A stretch of 64,000 nucleotides of DNA from Platerodrilus igneus. Its lineage: Eukaryota; Arthropoda; Insecta; Coleoptera; Lycidae. The notes beneath the pieces are model-generated. The model was not told where the DNA came from, made no database searches, and worked only from the letters and a program-made list of their open reading frames with translations. Within the stretch, counting starts at the first letter, position 1. The number at the start of each line of letters is the position of its first letter. Both the position numbers and the translations under genes were made by a program. The stretch lies in the NCBI GenBank assembly GCA_036346225.1, contig JARFIW010000668.1, positions 1,385,001 to 1,449,000 of the forward strand. The letters run 5' to 3'. This document shows positions 33,417 to 45,130 of the stretch, piece after piece.

Positions 33417-34734
33417 TGCTACGTGCATCGGCGTAGCTTGACAAAAAAACCAAAGAAAGAAAATCGCCGGACTCAACCGGTGAGTAGGCGGGGTCTTACA
33501 CATGCAAAATAAAGGGAGGCCTGAATTAAAAATTTGCTCACTCATGCACAACTAAACATATACTCACGAAAAACATCTAATTTAAAACAAAACTATGTAC
33601 AAAAGCACAATAGTATCAAAAAAATGAACAAGCCATAAGTACACGTTATTCATATTTACAAAATCAAAAAAAAACATTTTCAACATGGCAAGCTGCCGTT
33701 TTTAGGTACACCCCTTACATTATTTAGCAACAATGCAACAAACAAGCCAACCACAACACTAAAAAGCACAGCTCTTAACGGTTGTAAATATAAAAATTAA
33801 CTATGACACTTTGGCAGTACAATGTCTTAACTAATAAGAAAAATTTATAACTCATAAAAAAGTTATAAATTATTATCGAGTGCATGCAATTGCTGACATA
33901 CAAATAAGTGAAGAAAATGATCCCAATAAGTGCAATATTACTATTTCCGACTATCTTACATCATAGTAATCAGTTTAAGGCCACCAAGTGTGGCTACCAA
34001 ATTGTGTCAATTAATACACACACACTCATCCTCGAGTTGCTGCCGTCGTACTGGCTCCTACCGTTTCTACTGACGAGGCGAAGTAGAGGGACGCGTGATC
34101 CCACCTTGGGGTTGTCCTCCCATCACAACAAGGGGCGGCAATCTATTGTGGCTTCAGGGCCACTGAAAGAAGCTAGAATAGTTATAGGCGAATTAATTTA
34201 TGGTCGCCGAAAAGTATCGTTTTGTAAAAACATTATTACTTACCACGCTGTATTGCGTGCGTGAGTGAACTTTCCACAAGGAAAACGAAACCAACAAAAA
34301 TATGGCAAATGTTTTCGTCTTCTACATCGAAAAGAAAGTAAACATTAATTTTGTTTAATTAAATAACCAGAGCTCCAAGTAATATTGGTGTTATCAAACG
34401 TGATTAGCAAACCTGCAACACGATTTTATCAGATAGTTCAATACGCTATTTCTAAGAGTTATAGATTGAAACCATAGAGAAAGTAATTACACCCTATCGC
34501 AATGTATAACGAGTTTACGGATACCTAAAACAGGGTATTGACTATTTAATTTATAGCATACACTTTCGTTTTAAGGCAACTAGATTTGAAATTAAAAATT
34601 ACTAGAAAGCGGGTTTATTATAGGAAAGTCTAATATGTCGGGTGTTGTGCAGGATTTGAGCAGAATCTAAATAAATGAATAATGAAGTAAAAGGATGTAG
34701 GTTTTCAATTCATCGAAAGTCAATAAACGTAACA
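33417..34734 (-). repeat. 3' LTR of element 2
   Basis: 1318 bp, near-identical to 39456-40789. Minus-strand ends are TGTTACG and GTAGCA. Short open frames within it are shadows. Confidence 0.9.
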
Positions 34735-34742
34735 ACCCCCCC
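34735..34742 (-). other. Polypurine tract of element 2
   Basis: A run of seven G then TT on the minus strand directly abuts the 3' LTR start TGTTACG. This is the place where plus-strand DNA synthesis primes. Confidence 0.7.
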
Positions 34743-36320
34743 AGCAAGATTAAAAGGTCGGGTAGGAAAGCAAGAGTACGGGAGTGGGCAGTACCAAAAA
34801 GCTAAACACAAAAAGAAATTCTCTTGAGAAAAAACTAAAAGACAATTCGTTAACGAAAAAAAAAACAGAAAAAATAGTGGTAACGATCGGAGTACCAGAA
34901 AAAGCGACTCAAGACACTCACTGGAGTGAACCGAGTACTAGAACAACATAAAAGAAAAGAAGGAAGGAAGACGGGTAATAAGCCATCAACGACGACTAAG
35001 ATGAAACGGCATCGACACTGCAAAGTCGTCAAAGGACGGATGTTTCTCAGATGAAACAGCAAAGTTATCAATCTCCAGAACAGGATTGGTTTCCCGCAAA
35101 GAAACCAAAAAAAGAAAAAATAAAAAAAGCGAGAATAAAACCAAGCAGTAACAACCAAAACAGGACCCAAGGGTCAAGCCTCAAGTATGCAAAGGAACAA
35201 CAAGGGTGAACGAGAGGAAGAGAGGAAGAGTGCTGGTAAAAGAAATTATGTAGTACAAGCTGTGGTAACCAAGAGTCGCAACATTATAATTTGAATAACG
35301 GCCGCTATACTTGCGGCCACGTCCCCAATGCTCCACCCGGAGGTACTACATTGGGTTTAAACGCGAAAAATAATCGTGCTTCTAATTCATTCTAACTTCA
35401 TAGTTAATCCACCCTAAACAAAAAACTGAATAAAAATCTAACAAACCTAAAAATCTAACATACCTAACAAACTCTAACAATCTAACAAACCTAAAAATTT
35501 GACAAACTAAAACAAAAACTAAAAACAAAAACTAAAAACAAGATTGGAAATAATGGTATCCCTAGCGCTAACTTTGGAGTGTACAAGAGTCGCAACAACC
35601 GAAGAACCCAGGAAAGGAAATGCTAACTAGTCTTAAAGTCGACTAAGTCGTGGTTTGCGAAGAAAAGAAGAACGGATTAGAGAGCACCTACCACAGGAAA
35701 TGGATCGAAAAATATATGAAGTCACACGAACACCGACAAAAGTAAAACCCGCCACAGAAAACAGGCGAGAAATGTGGAACGACAGGAATGAGGGAAAAAA
35801 GAAAAAGAAAACCCCAGAACCACAACACCAAGCAACAAGTACAAGAACCACAAAAAACCCTAAGAATCGCACAAAAGAAAATAGAACAGAATCCCAGTTT
35901 AGTTATGTATGAGTATGTGTGTGCGTGTGCGTGCGTGTGTCTATGTGTGTGTGTGTGTTGTTGATGTATGAGTAGGTGAGGGTATGTGTGTGTGTGCGTG
36001 TGTATGAACTGTGTGTGTGTGTATGTAGTGTGCAAATGTGCGTGTGTGTATGTGTTGGACCGCTGTAGTCGCCTCTTACGACAGGCAGGTTGTACCATGG
36101 GGCTATCTATTCCCGGACCTACACGGGTGAAAGAAAAAAAAAAAACCCAGCAAACAGGGAAGTGAATAAAAAGAAAACTTAAAGTCCAAAAATCAAAACC
36201 TAAGGAGAGCAAAGTCGGCATAAGAATCAGGGCGCGAGGACTAGGTATTGTGCTTAAGACGTTTGCGCTGCTAGAAGGAAAACGAGGTCAAGAACATTAG
36301 GACTTCTTCGATATACTTCT
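34743..36320 (-). other. 3' interior of element 2: no gene; SINE-tail match, AC-rich tandem repeats and TG microsatellite
   Basis: No coding domain is readable. A block at 35030-35190 resembles blocks near 1000-1190 and 1640-1800 in element 1. Bases 35327-35355 match the last ~30 bases of the SINE family, including its CCAATG/CATTGG ends. Bases 35425-35545 are a low-complexity array of CTAACAAACCTAAAAAT-like units. A TG/CG-rich microsatellite covers about 35908-36058. Confidence 0.6.
35908..36058. repeat. TG/GC-rich dinucleotide microsatellite
   Basis: Interrupted runs of GTGTGT and GTGCGT. The long minus-strand open frame over it (His/Thr rich) is a product of the repeat. Confidence 0.9.
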
Positions 36321-37527
36321 TCAGGTTCGGAATAATGTCTGGCTCTTTTGGGCAGTTTTCTGCCAAACAGGAACAGCAGGGGGTGTAGTAGTTGTAGTAC
36401 GAAGTTGAGAAAGTGGTGGCGAGGGTCTGCTTTTAAAGTTGGTTGTCAGAATATCAACGGTAGAAAGAGGAAAAGTATTGGTTGTAAGAGAATCAACCTT
36501 ACGAAAAGAATCGCAAGCAGAGCACACTTCAGTTACGTTAGCTAGAGGGACAGAAGTTGATAAAATTTCAACGATGTTAGATAAAGGACTAAAAGTATCA
36601 CAGTTGCGAAATAAAACAGCATTGACTGTAGGAGTTTCCACCTTAGGAAAAAGAGAAGAATCCGATAACAGTTCAACCATATTACATAAAGGAACAGAAT
36701 CAGATAGAAGTTTATCAAGGTTACTAGAACAAACAGTATCAAGTAGAACTTCGCCAATGTTAGATAAAGGAGTAGAATGAAGTTTATCAACATGAAATAA
36801 AGGAGCCGCACCAGACAGAATTCCATCTACCTTACAAGAACAAACAGCATCCACAATAGATAAGGAAGCAGAATCAGGTTGACCTTCGTCAACATTAGAT
36901 AACAAGACATCAGCTAGAATTTCACCAACCTTAGCTAAAAGAACAGAAAAAACTAGCATTTTGCCAGCCTGAGAAAAATGAGTAAGAGTAGGTAACGTTT
37001 CGCCAACGTCCGATAAAGGAGTGGAAACACAAGTAAGACTTCATCACTGTTAGACAACGGAGTAAGAACAGACAAAACTTTAGCCACAATAGGAACTGAT
37101 TCCTTACAATAGTAGATAACGAAACAGGATCAGGTAAACCTTTGACGACAACAACAACAGGCATCACAGTTACGAGTTCACTAACTTTAACAGGACCTTC
37201 TCTATCCGTATTATAAATTATCTTCACTTAAGCTACGGCTGTTATTGTAGGCACGACAGAAATTTCTTGAGTAGAAGCATTTAAGAAAGCAGGAACAGGT
37301 AAAATTTTGACCATAACGGCAAAGGGCATTAAAGATACAGGTTCATGGATTTCAACAGGACCTTCGCTGACTGAATTAGAAATTATCGTCACTTCAGCGG
37401 CATTTGTGCTTGCAGACACGACAGAAATTACTTGGGTAGAATCGTTTAAGAAAGCTGGAACAAACTCTTGAGAAGCTAGCTGCAAGTCACTAATTCGAAG
37501 TATGGGTTGTAATGATGGTGGAGGCAC
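36321..37527 (-). pseudogene. Repeat-built open region of element 2 downstream of gag
   Basis: Long minus-strand frames (36959-36321, 37227-36931, 37527-37228) encode tandem amino-acid repeats. The first has about a dozen units of roughly 16 residues of the form PLSNVDELLSDS (48-base units, continuing in other frames to about 37060). The second is built of about two and a half 165-base units, with the phrase AFLNDSTQVISVV recurring as AFLNASTQEISVV. Breaks between frames are single-base shifts, so a longer repeat protein may once have existed. It matches no enzyme, and nothing in it indicates a function. It occupies the place where pol would be expected. Confidence 0.6.
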
Positions 37528-37859
37528 AGCTTGGGATGGAAGTGAAAACGTAGGATCGATTTAAGCATCGTTTGAATTGCAAAGGACAGAAGAAATTTGG
37601 TTTTTGTTAGTGGAGGTTTGGTAAGTAGGGGCGTGATAGCCGTAAAAATCAATATTATAGTTCAAAGGCTAAGATGACTGAAAAGGGTACTAGGTGATGG
37701 TAGTAGGGCGAGCAAAAGGAGGTGTAGAAAAGGGTGTAGAACTAGAGATGGAAGAAGCTATATTTGCCGAAAACGGGTATGTTTTGATAGTAGTACAAAA
37801 GAGAATGTAGAGTGAGAAGCAGACAAAATTAGGCACCTACAGGTAAGAACAGAATTTGG

Positions 37860-38968
37860 GGTATGATTCAAAAACCTATTAGTAGTAGAATGACAGTTGG
37901 TACAGTTACAGCGAGAAATTCCCTTATGTCCGCAACCATTGCAATGGAGTACTTGAGAACGAGTACAACGTATCGAAACATGACCAGGTTTGTCGCAATT
38001 AAAGCATATAACCTGACGAGTAGAGGCAGAACTAGGAAGAAGAACAGTTGAAAGTACGGAAGAAGTATCTGATCTACCCGTAGGCGTAGGAGAAACCTTA
38101 ACAACTCGGTCATGTGAAGTAAAAGTATTTTCCTCAATAGTAGCAAACTCTCAAGCAAAATCCAAGGGTAGGAATTCTGCGTTTAATAAAATAACAACGT
38201 CTTCCCAACATTTGAGGGACCGCTGATGTGCGCGGAAGAGAAGTAACGTCTTTCCGGTAAGTAATTCTGGAGTAAAAGAAAAAAGTTGTTGAGCAAAAAT
38301 ATTACGCGAAACACTTAGTTCCTTAATACGAATCAAGAATTCTGGTAGAGAACCTTCACCTAAAAAAGAGACATTCAGTTTAGCGAGCGGATATTCTTTA
38401 GTAGAAGCCATAGTATTGGCAGTAGTAGAAGTATCCAATTCTTTCTCGAAATCTGAAGAGAAATAAAGAACTTCTCCTGTAACGGTGGTAGCTATATTAA
38501 GAGTTTGTGGACTGGAAGAAGGCTGTTGAGTAAAATCAGCAAAAGTAACACGCTTGAATTTTCTAACAGTCGCCTCAACGCAAAACGAATAGTCTGTAAA
38601 GTGAATAATAATTTATCTTTCGTAAAGGCTTCTTCCTCAAAGCTAGCCACTATTAAGTCACAACGTCGCTGAGTGTGTACCCATAAGGAGCGTAAACGGG
38701 CAAACTTATTATCAGAAACATCTCCAGTAAAGTCGTCAGAAGACGGTCCAAGTTCAGTAAGCGCGCGTTTAATTGCCTCATAATCCTCTATAAACGTAAT
38801 CGTATAAGGGCTAGGAGTAAAAGACTGATTCATTTCCACTTGAATCGTGTTGCGGACGGCTTTACGCAACTCCTCGACTTTAATATCAGAGCCAAATCCT
38901 CGAGAAGATAACTCATATAGGAGTTCGGGTTTTAACAACCTATTTACTTTCAAACCCCACGTACCCAT
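37860..38968 (-). pseudogene. Gag of element 2 with SAP-like N-terminus and zinc knuckle
   Basis: It starts at ATG 38968 (MGTWGLKVNRLLKPELLYEL), where LLKPELLYELSSRGF and VEELRKAVRN resemble a SAP-type helix pair common at the start of arthropod Gypsy Gags. The middle (38438-38151) carries LTGKTLLLFRAH and CWEDVVILLNAEFLP, the retrotransposon gag core. Downstream, near 38015-37975, CFNCDKPGHVSIRC is a canonical CCHC zinc knuckle (C-x2-C-x4-H-x4-C), followed by a degenerate second one (CNGCGHKGISRC). There is one frameshift near 38560 and one in-frame TGA at about 38150; otherwise the frame is readable. Gag packages element RNA. Confidence 0.87.
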
Positions 38969-39435
38969 TGTGACAAAAAAAATACACACTGTATATCAGA
39001 GTAATGCAAAATTACTAACCTCAACCAAATAAACAATAAAATATCAGAAGTGAATCGCAACACAACGATTCTATCCAATACGGAAGTAACAAACGGATAA
39101 AATTTAAAGAAAAAGAGTACTAAACGTAAGAGAAAAATAAAATCACTACACTAAGAAATAGGGCGTCAGAGTTTTCAAAAGGTCTAGAATTATTGGCCAA
39201 AACACAAGTCTAATAATCCGAAATTAAACAACCAATGATATTGAGCGATTAAAAAGAAAAAACAAAACTAAAATTTAAGAAGATCGAACCCATCCAAGAA
39301 ATAAAGAAAAGAAATGATTACCAGTTCGAACGTAAGGGTAGAAAACATAAGTAGTATCAGGTCGAGAAAACCGGATAACGTAGTAACTTAGGCAGTATAA
39401 AAAAACAGGCCAGAAGCAAAACAAACTAGAGGATC

Positions 39436-39449
39436 ACGTTGGGCGCCAA
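39436..39449 (-). other. Primer-binding site of element 2
   Basis: Minus-strand TGGCGCCCAACGTG lies six bases inside the LTR end, in the same arrangement as in element 1. Confidence 0.75.
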
Positions 39450-39455
39450 AATTTA

Positions 39456-40789
39456 TGCTACGTGCATCGACTTAGCCTAACAAAAAAACTAAAGAAAGAA
39501 AATGGCCGGACTCAACCGGTGAGTAGGTGGGGTCTTACACATGCGAAATAAAGGGAGGCCTGGAATAACAATGTACTCACTCATGCACATCTAAACATAT
39601 AAACACGAAAAACCTCTAATTTAAAAAAATTATGTACAAAAAGCACAATAGGTTCAAAAAATGGACAATTCATAAGTACACGTTATACATATTTACAAAA
39701 TCAAAAGAAATCATTTCTAACATGGCAGGCTGCCGTTTTAAGGGACACCCCTTACATTATTTAGCAACAATGCAACAAACAAACCCTAACCCCAACACGA
39801 AAAGCCACAGGTCTTAATGGTTCTTAATATAAAAATTACATAACCGCATTGGCAGTACAATATCTTAACTAATAAGGAAAATGTATAACTCATAAAAAAG
39901 AACCAAGGTAAAGTAACAGTTATAAATCATCATCGCATGCATGCAATTGTTGACATAAAAATAAGCGAAGAAAATGATCCCAATAAGTGCAACAATACTA
40001 CTTCCAACTATCTCACATCACAGTGATCAGTTGAAGGCTTCCAAGTGTGGCTACCAAATGGTATCAATACATACATACACACTCACCCTCGAGTTGCTGC
40101 CGTCGTAACGGCTCCTACCGTCTCTACTGACGAAGCGAAGTAGAGGCGCGTGATCCTGCCTTGGGGTTGTTCTCCCATCACAACAAGAGGCGGTAATCCA
40201 TCGTGGTTTCGGGGCCCCCGCAAAGAAGCTAGCATAGTTATAGCAAATTAATTTATGGTCGCCGAAAAGTATCGTTTTGTAAAATCATTATTACCTACCA
40301 CGCTGTATTGCGTGCGTGAGCGAACTTTCCACAAGGAAAACGAAACCAACAAAAATATGGCAAATGTTTTCGTCTTGTACATCGAAAAGAAAGTGAACAT
40401 TAATTTTGTTTAATTAAATAACCAGAGCTCCAAGTAATATTGGTGTTATCAAACGTGATTAGCAAACCTGCAACACGCTTTTATCGGATAGTTCAATACG
40501 CTATTTCTAAGAGTCATAGATTGAAACCATAGAGAAAGTAATTACACCCTATCGCAATGTATAACGAGTTCACGGATACCTGAAACAGGGTATTGACTAT
40601 TTAATTTATAGCATACACTTTCGTTTTAAGGCAACTAGACTTGAAATTAAAAATTACTAGAAAGCGGGTTTATTATAGGAAAGTCTAATATGCCGGGTGT
40701 TGTGCAGGATTTGAGCAGAATCTAAATAAATGAATAATGAAGTAAAAGGATGTAGGTTTTCAATTCATCGAAAGTCAATGAACGTAATA
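39456..40789 (-). repeat. 5' LTR of element 2
   Basis: 1334 bp, near-identical to 33417-34734 except for small indels. One such difference turns the terminal CGTAACA into CGTAATA. The few differences suggest a fairly recent insertion relative to its neighbours. Confidence 0.9.
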
Positions 40790-41030
40790 ACTTGTGAAAG
40801 CACTTATATTTGAATTTAAGTTAGACGAAGGGCGTTTGAAAGCGCTGCTTTAAATAAAAACACCTTTGACGTTTAAACTCGCAAGCAAGCCTACTCGCCT
40901 GCAAGAAGCTTACCTAAAGCACCTGCATTTTAGATTATAAAAGAATATTCACATACATTTTTATATATGTGTGGAAAGTTCTGTACTCACTACTTTGTGC
41001 TCTAAAGAGCGCGATTTATCCTCGTGCTAC

Positions 41031-41936
41031 AAAGATGGCATTCAACCTAGCTTATGCCAAATTAAAAGGAAAATCGTTTAAGCGGTCATTGAAAATACCT
41101 TGAAGGAAGTCAATGACGATTATTTTACGGTACACAAGAAAATATACTAATATAGGGTAATTACATAAGGCAAGTTGATGATTAATACTACGATATTCGT
41201 CAATACGATAAAGTTATATTTATAATGGCATAAGTCATATAAATATTTACATTTAATTGGCGGTGTCAACAGTTTTGCAAACCCCTATAAAGAAATAAAT
41301 CTTTCAAATTTGCTATAAAAATATCGACAATTTCTGGTGTGCGTATTATTAATACTCTACAAAGTATCGTTTCCATACAACGATGCTTACGCACAACATG
41401 GGTATGTAGTTCTTAAAATATATAAGTTACTATCAAACCATAATGTTTCACGTTTGAACAGAAAAAGTCCTACTTTTCTTACATATATGATAAATGTGCC
41501 GCATCCTTCCTTGTACGCTAGTCGGCGAGCTAATAGTCTACTAACACAAACAATAAAACTTATCATTCTGTTCACTTTTTTTAATTACTTACCTTCACTC
41601 GTTTGAATTTAGAAAACATGTTAAAGTAGTTCTGTAAGGAACCACTTCCATAGTCGCTATTACAGGTTTGCGTGATTTAGTTAGGATATGCAGTAAACAT
41701 AGTAAGTATAAAAAGGAGTGAAAAAATCTGGAGAATCTCCCTGAAAGACAGAAGGAAGGAGTTGTCTTTAAAATAAGGAAATACACGCGAGAACAGTAGA
41801 ATGCACCGTGGGTGTATTGTTGATATGGATAGTGAACAAAAACTGACTAGTTGTGGCATGTTGCCGATAACCAATACGTTTATCGCTTCGTAGCCAATGT
41901 TTTAGGCAAAGTAGAATTGGACACATTAACGCACCG
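41031..41936 (-). repeat. BEL/Pao-type 3' LTR
   Basis: It recurs at 53894-54828 in the same orientation. On the minus strand it starts near GGTGCGTTAATGTG and ends GTAGCACGAG. It lies just downstream, in minus orientation, of the BEL/Pao pol end at 42214, which identifies it as the 3' LTR of that element. Confidence 0.75.
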
Positions 41937-42213
41937 TTCACCCAAAATTTACAAAAACCTTAAACAAGAAATTTCTGACTGAATATTTTTTTCTAGCCGC
42001 GAGTGCGGTTTACCCGACGACGTTCGAGTACAGAAGGGAAAACGGAACACAAAGGTTTTCAGAAATAAGAAAAGAAAAATTAAAAACTTAATTAGTGGTT
42101 TTGAATCTAACCGCGAAAACAAATAGCCCATAAAAATTATTAATTAATCTTTTTAAATCATTTCTAAAACGGACAATAATTCAACGTAAAAGTAAGGGTA
42201 GAAAAAAAAGAAT

Positions 42214-42860
42214 TTATACCACTTCAAGAAGAAAAATAAGATTTGTTATAGGGTTCGTAAGAGTGCCACCAAAAGTTTTTTGGGAGGCCACGCGGAAAGC
42301 GCCATCGGTAGCTCTGAATAACTTCATCACGCTGCCAACGGGGCCGCAAGAGTGAAGTTTTAAAGTCTTAATATAAATTAAGTCACTCATTTCCGGATTC
42401 TTGACGGAACGATTCCATTTGTTATTTTGTAAAAGGGTATCCAAATTATTCCTTAGACCTTTTGCGGCAAAGCAACTAAGTATTCTAACAAAGACATTTC
42501 CAACGAGAATTAAGTAAGAGATCTTCAGAAAAGGTAATTTCGGGTGAGCTAAGGATCGGGCCGCCTGAAAGTGACTCTACGTAAGATATTCCGTGTCGTC
42601 CTTTGGATCGGCAACAGGCACAGAAAGATGACGACTGTTTAAAATTGCTTCAATACGAGCAAAAATTGTAAAAAGGTTTTCAAAATTTTGAGGTTAATTA
42701 TCCAATGAGCGTAACATTAAAGACTTGGCAGATGTTACGCCAGCTTCCCACGTTCAAAATTTGGGGCTTACGGAGGGTTGAAAAGCCAACGTTTTTACGA
42801 GAGGCTGTAGCAGAAAATATTTCCTGTTGAAGAACACATCTTAAGTCTAAACACATTTCA
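42214..42860 (-). pseudogene. BEL/Pao pol 3' end: integrase end and DUF5641-like domain
   Basis: Minus-strand frames read, with several shifts, a segment like FENLFTIFARIEAILNSR (about 42690-42640; BEL integrase end, where family members have the IEAILNSRPL motif). The DUF5641-type C-terminal domain follows (42444-42214): LLQNNKWNRS, MSDLIYIKTLKLH, GSVMKLFRATDGAFRVAS and a P-I-x-x-L-I-F-L-L close. The domain binds into the end of the polyprotein; its role is not well known. No upstream RT or gag is recognised to the right of about 42860. Confidence 0.72.
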
Positions 42861-45130
42861 TAACTACTAGATACTAATAGACTTTATACAATCTTTCTTT
42901 GTAATTAGTATTTCCAAACCTTTTCTTCTTTGAGTCACACTATGAGAAATTTTTAGAAATGTCGATGAATAATTTTAATGATATTTTTTACCTCTGTATA
43001 GGTAACTGGTTAGGTACGTTTACCAGAGCCTTCTGTAATAGTCAAATTAAATCGGAATTAAACCTCAAAAAATCCGAAATTAACCAGTTACAAAAAAACA
43101 TTTATATGCCAAACTCTTGCGCAATTTAACATACTTAAAATAAATAGAGCAAACAAAATGACATGCAGAATATTTTAAAGCAAAAATATACTTGCGTTCA
43201 CCATTAAATTATTCTAAGATTCAGAAATTCGTCCTTGTCCAAAGAGTTAATTAAATTTTCACATACTCTTAGAAAGTAAGTTACCAGTAAATGCATGGAA
43301 AAATCTACGCTGAATCATTTATATTTAACTTTATCATATAGGAGTTTACTTTATTAACTTAGCTTCTAATTTAAATTCTTTGGATAAAATTTACTTTGAA
43401 CGTTTATCGTTGTATTTTTGACAAAAGGTCATTCGTAATTGACCAACAAAATGACAATCGGCAACTGATTACTTACCGGTATTTATACAATATTAAGGTT
43501 CTTACGTCATTAACCTATAAAATATTCGATAAATTTCTAGTTGATCTGATTCATAAGCTAATGCAATTTCGTTGAAAATGTTGTTACTTAATACCTTATG
43601 TTATTTATTTGACTGTCATTTTGATTTATTAGGTTGTAAAATACCTTGTTATCGTCTATTAATTAGTGTAGTTTAAACGATAAATGTAAAACACTTATAG
43701 GTGATCTTGTTATCGCGTTACTTAATCTGATTTATGGGTTGTAGTAGCGCTTTATCTCGCTAATTAAAATGTTCATACATGTTGTTCTTTCTAACTACTT
43801 GTCACGATTGTGGTTTAGCTTAATTTCTTCGATGTGTTTGCTACCGAATAAATGAATTCGAAAATCTAGAAAACAAAGTATTCTTTTCGAGTTAAAATAC
43901 AATATTTAAGATTTTACGTTAAAATACTTTTAGTCTGGTTATGAAATGAACTGAAAAGTACTTTAAGAAGCATAAATATTAATTCTCCTTACACCACGTT
44001 TTAAATGGTATTTCGTACTTTAAGTGGAGGATTTTAGAAACCTGGATTTTTAATTTACACAATATGCTCTAGAACGCATTTTAAGTATCATTTGGTATCA
44101 AGAGATGATGCATTTTTACGAATCTCATTTACGTACTTATTATTTAAAGATACTGTTATGTAATATAAAATAGTTTTCTAAATTACAATGTACAGAGTGT
44201 TAAGTCACTGAAAAGAAGTATTTGGAGTATTAGCAAAGTTTTTTATTTTCTTGGGTTCTGGGGTATTGTATGTACAAGATATGATGCACCATGACCTCTA
44301 TGTGACCACGTATCACATCATTTGTCCCAATTTAAAATATAAAATTTGAAATCAATGCCGCTAAGTTTACGTTGAGCGCCATATTTTTGCATTAATGAAT
44401 AATTTTTTATTTTTATTTTTAACCACCTACTACATTTAACTATTTACATTAAACTTATAATACGCACGCATAATTCTTTTCTCATAGTGGCCTTTTTCTC
44501 AAATCACTTTTTTATTTTATAAACTCACAACTTAAAATCAATTTCTTCCAATTTCATTCTTTCGTCACCTGAATTCTTTCATCATCGTATTGTATCTCTT
44601 AGTGTCTTATATTCACACAAGGTCTCATCAAGTTTATTCTTAAAAAAATTTCTTCGACATGCATAAAATAGACAAATTATTGTAGAAACTCTCGCGTAGA
44701 GTATGACTATCTCAATAACGAATCGTCAAAAATTTTTATTAAGTGGTCCCAGATACTCCGCATAGTAATTACTAACGTTATCACGTCCGTAGATAAACCA
44801 ATAGAAAGGGATTTTTTTAATCGATAAATATACTCATCTACCAAAAATTTTTTATATTTTCTCTTCAAAAATGAATTCTTTAACTCAATCTTTGAAAAAC
44901 TTTCTTATTTTCGAATATTTGTAAAATACTATCTACCAACGTTGGACAATTATACTCTTTATTATTACGCTGATTCATGTTTTTCATATTTAAATCTAAT
45001 TTTTTATTTACATTGGGTTTTTGTACTACAAGTACAGAATTCATAAAATATGTACTTGATTTCTCACAATACAGTCATTTAAATTTTCATCATAGATACC
45101 CTCATTTAAATTTGTATCATTTTCATTCAA
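42861..45130. other. Unassigned AT-rich sequence
   Basis: No coding domain or repeat is recognised. At about 44370 a minus-strand TGGCGCTCAACGTAAAC resembles a decayed primer-binding site, but no LTR pair goes with it. Confidence 0.35.

Larger units (their letters stand above)
33417..40789 (-). mobile_element. Minus-strand LTR retrotransposon 2: gag-only, repeat-rich, no pol
   Basis: Direct LTRs lie at 33417-34734 and 39456-40789, with a 4-bp target duplication ACTT (33413-33416, 40790-40793). A primer site of the TGGCGCCCAACGTG type lies at 39436-39449, and a G-rich polypurine tract at 34735-34742. On the minus strand the order is leader, gag with a zinc knuckle, 165-bp repeats, 48-bp repeats, TG-rich region, polypurine tract. 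I find no protease, RT, RNase H or integrase in the 4.7 kb interior, so the element must rely on enzymes supplied by another element. It is related to element 1 by leader and LTR-end sequence. Confidence 0.85.

Noticed and set aside
35688..36221. 177-residue minus-strand open frame rich in His and Thr
   Set aside because: It runs through a TG/GC microsatellite; the frame is open because of the repeat, and no domain is seen.
38145..38155. In-frame TGA in gag of element 2 as a programmed readthrough site
   Set aside because: The same gag also carries an ordinary frameshift upstream, and the knuckle follows well after the stop; decay is the simpler reading.
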